Shown piece after piece: positions 61,400 to 64,000 of a stretch of 64,000 bases of DNA. Numbering within the stretch: the stretch's first letter is position 1; every line of letters begins with the position of its first letter. The stretch covers positions 17,058,512-17,122,511 of the forward strand of contig OX393555.1 of assembly GCA_947650365.1 (NCBI GenBank), written 5' to 3'. The DNA is from Chamaelirium japonicum. Its lineage: Eukaryota > Streptophyta > Magnoliopsida > Liliales > Melanthiaceae. The notes under the pieces are model-generated. The model did no database searches. It had not been told where the DNA came from and saw only the letters and a program-made list of their open reading frames with translations. The translations under genes and the position numbers were made by a program.

Positions 61400-63375
61400 T
61401 GTTGCCAGGATAATTTGGGTAAAATGGTCCTAAATCCTGAGGAACCATGTTTGGTGGACTAACCAGTTGTGTGGTGCTTTTGCACACCAATGTGTGAGGA
61501 TCCGGATGCAGTGATCCAAAACCACGGTGTACTGGGTTACCCAGCTGGCGTTGCATCAGCATGTCACTCCTGCAGGCTATCCACACCCCTAACGGGAGGT
61601 GCGTTCCTTGGTCTGACTTACGTCGTATTAAACCCTGGCCAAGTGGTCATCAGTTGGACTAGTGACGAATCCGGTTACTCGTCAGAGTAATCGGAGGTAC
61701 GATGTATATGGTCAACCTGGAAGGAACCAAGTCATATGAGCACTCGAGTCTGACGGTATTCTCCACCTCTCGAGTTGCATCATGGCACCAGATGGAGGGA
61801 CAACGAGTTTACCATACTAAGCGAAGAGCAGGGGTATGAGGGAGAATATAGTAAGTCCGGGGGAATTGGAGTACAGCCTGCGTCGCACTCTGGGTGGCCA
61901 CACAGGTTAACTCGGACTCAGAGGATCGATGGTAAACTCGGGTAGTGTGTCGATCGAGTCTAAGTTGGAAGCCATGAACCCTGGTTCCTGAAGGTTCCAC
62001 CTTATCGACATTATGTACGGTTCTTATACCATCTCCTCGAAACACAGAACGTAGTTAGAGGAAGCGAGAAGTCCAAGCCTACGCTCCGTGAGTGCTTCGC
62101 ACTAGTACACGGTAAATGCGTAGCTACGTGTGTGCACTAAGGGGAAACCCTAGGTTAGTGCAGAGACGCATGTAGCAATTCCTTGCCATAAGTGAACTTT
62201 GCCACATGGGTGCGAAGCACCGGGACATGTTGCGAGTTGACTAGTTAACTTCACTAGGGGCACCCTACGGGAACCTCAGAGAATAATGAAATCACTAGTG
62301 CACTTCACTTATGTGTGCCTTGCAAAGTCTCGTACACGAGGAACGGCCAACTAGTGATATAAGGGCATTTTGGTCTTACCATGTGCTACTATGCACTAGG
62401 TGGGCCGGCCCTAAGTGTTGGGAGACTGGTCAAGGCCGGCCCCATTGGTTTTAGGAGGTTGTTGCCTCTAATGAAGGGGTCGGTCATGAGGCACAGAAAA
62501 TGGGCTGGTTTTGACCGTTTTCAAAACCAAGGAAAAAATAGATATAAAAGAAAAGATATATAGGGAGAGGTTTGAATCAGTCAAAATTATCCGTACTGTC
62601 CTTATCCATATGGATAGGCCAGCCCTATATAAAGGAAAAGGAGAGAGGGGGGTCAACCAGGACAAGCCCTAGAGGGCCGGCCATGCCATGGGGAAACCCT
62701 AGCCGCCCCCTCTCCTCTCTTCTCTTCTCCTCTCTCGTCTCTCCCCCTGTTTGCGCCATTGGATGGTGACTCGTTTTTCTTGCATGGTGTTTCGTAGAAG
62801 GAAAAGGCTTGTCGGATGGAGGCACTTAGAGATCCATCGATGAGGTACCGTGCATCGTGCGAGATCAGGTGAACTAGAAGGCATCTCCCACAAGCTTTTG
62901 CTCTCCAGAATCTGCACAGAAAATTAGCGTTATTTCTATGATTTTGGGATCTATAAAATTCCAAACGGGGTGAAACTTTTTGCAAAAGTTGAGTCTAGAC
63001 GTTGGCTACCTGCAGTCCAAATTTTAGTCCAATCCGAGTTCGGAGCAAAAAGTTATGGCTTTCGCACCAAAACTATATCGAGGAGATCCGAGCTCGTCTC
63101 CATCGACAAAGAAGAAACTTGTCGCGGTGAAAGAATCCGCACATAGGTATGATCTCTAACATGTAGATCTAGCATAGATAGAACATGTATACATGCTAGA
63201 TTGTTCTTTCGCATTAGATCGTCGTTAGGGATTCGCGTAGTTGCCATGCTAGATTCATAAACGCATATGTAGATCGTTTCGATGAAAATTTTGATATGTA
63301 ACGCACACCGCTCACGGTCTTCGGACCTATTCTTCGCTTCCGCTGCGGGCCTCTACCATGGATTTATTTCCAACA
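61400..63375 (+). repeat. Solo Ty1/copia LTR, left end truncated
   Basis: Homologous in inverted orientation to the LTR at 5060-7044: for instance ACTAACCAGTTG...GGTGCTTT and GATCCAAAACCACGGTGTAC at 61452-61535 match 6641-6560. The right end is intact, closing TTTCCAACA at 63375. The left part lacks about 350 bp of U3 present in the other copy. No internal retrotransposon sequence accompanies it and no matching 5-bp duplication is visible, so it is a solo LTR whose left side and adjacent integrase were deleted. Confidence 0.8.
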
Positions 63376-63726
63376 TAGTTGGCAAGAATGATATTTCTTT
63401 GCAAACTCCATGCAGTCCTTAATCATAGTAGGCCAGTAATAACCCATCCTTCTGATGTGGAAGTAGAGCTTTGGACTAAACTGATGCGAGCTACAGATTC
63501 CAGCGTGGACTTCTTCCAATGCTGCTTCTGCCTCTTCTATTACGAGACACCTTAGGAGCATACCATTGTACCTTCGACGGTAAAGCTCATTTTTGAAATG
63601 GAAGAACTTCAGAGATCGCCGATGAATATCGATTTTGCACTTTGGATCATCAGGGAGCTTTCCATGGACGAGATAATCCACAAAGGGTTGTCTCCAATCT
63701 TGCTCTTCAACCACGAGGACGTGCAC
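63376..63726 (-). pseudogene. Tat-type gypsy integrase zinc-binding domain
   Basis: Minus-strand EEVHAGICSSHQ followed by MGYYWPTMIKDCMEFAKKYH and SCQ is the HHCC zinc-binding domain at the integrase N-terminus, preceded by FVDYLVHGKLPDD and FKNELYRRRYNGMLLRC, the usual link from RNase H. The reading frame passes into the LTR at 63375. The next part of the protein resumes at 61399, with about 40 residues missing. Confidence 0.9.
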
Positions 63727-63763
63727 CGTAGTAATTTAAACTGGAATCCCCATAGGGTCATCT

Positions 63764-64000
63764 TTATTGGTGATCACTATCTTTTTGCAGATGGGGACGA
63801 TGAGCTGACTTTTCTGGAAATGGTAGTGTAGCCGCCAAATTTGCAAGTGCGTCGGCCTGTTGGTTGAGGTTCCTAGGGACATGATGAATAAAAACAGCCT
63901 CGAGTGTGTTGAGGAGTTCCAAAGCTTGCGTGTACAGCGGCACGAGGTCTTTTTTGTTGACTTCATATGCCCCCAAGACTTGCTGGATGACGAGTTAGGA
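63764..64000 (-). pseudogene. Tat-type gypsy RNase H end, cut by window edge
   Basis: Minus-strand ALELLNTLEAVFIHHVPRNL followed by NQQADALANLAATLPF is the C-terminal part of gypsy RNase H (the NxxADxLAxLA motif). A frame break lies between it and the integrase at 63726. The RT, protease, gag and 5' LTR of this element lie beyond 64000. Confidence 0.85.

Overview
This window is nuclear DNA of a flowering plant with a transposon-rich genome. The evidence is spliced eukaryotic genes, Ty1/copia and Ty3/gypsy LTR retrotransposons of plant type, a CACTA (En/Spm) DNA transposon, a plant mobile domain ORF and a neprosin-family gene. The species or order cannot be fixed from the sequence. Only one host gene looks intact: a seven-exon neprosin-family gene at 41611-44751 (+). 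Nearly everything else is mobile DNA, much of it nested and decayed.

Layout. 1-7044: a decayed Ty1/copia element on the minus strand, its left LTR cut by the window edge. 7045-13425: relics of gypsy-like LTR/3'UTR sequence, intergenic DNA, and two copies of a palindromic MITE embedded in long TA microsatellites. 13426-40531: a 27.1-kb CACTA transposon with CACTA...TAGTG ends, an exact 3-bp GTA target duplication and subterminal ACCGACGG repeats. It carries two transposase genes on the minus strand (TNPD-like 38025-34424, TNPA-like 32340-30642). Unusually, it also holds about 18 kb of a 181-bp satellite in two arrays of opposite orientation (14286-30566 and about 32526-34289). The larger array contains four consecutive copies of a 2,895-bp, 16-monomer higher-order repeat. 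40532-41364: flank plus a copia-type LTR/primer-binding-site junction. 41374-44751: neprosin gene with promoter. About 44900-51435: a minus-strand Del/Tekay-like gypsy element (3' LTR, chromodomain tail, integrase, RNase H, RT), interrupted by a 926-bp foldback insertion with a 5-bp target duplication and joined abruptly to a copia RT fragment. 51516-53606: unassigned DNA, homopolymer and microsatellite runs, and an LTR-like stretch. 53607-54355: copia RT/RNase H relic. 54356-64000: 3' part of a minus-strand Tat-type gypsy element that carries, on the opposite strand, a degenerate plant mobile domain gene with its own TATA box. Its integrase is split by a truncated solo copia LTR.

Main point of interest: the satellite lies inside the CACTA transcription unit. 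The TNPA-like exons have mutually consistent splice phases, and a small exon beyond the large array (14231-14164) closes the frame. This would place the whole 16.3-kb array inside the last TNPA intron, and the smaller inverted array between TNPD and TNPA. Both transposase genes carry in-frame stops, so this copy is probably non-autonomous now, although its ends look fully mobilisable.
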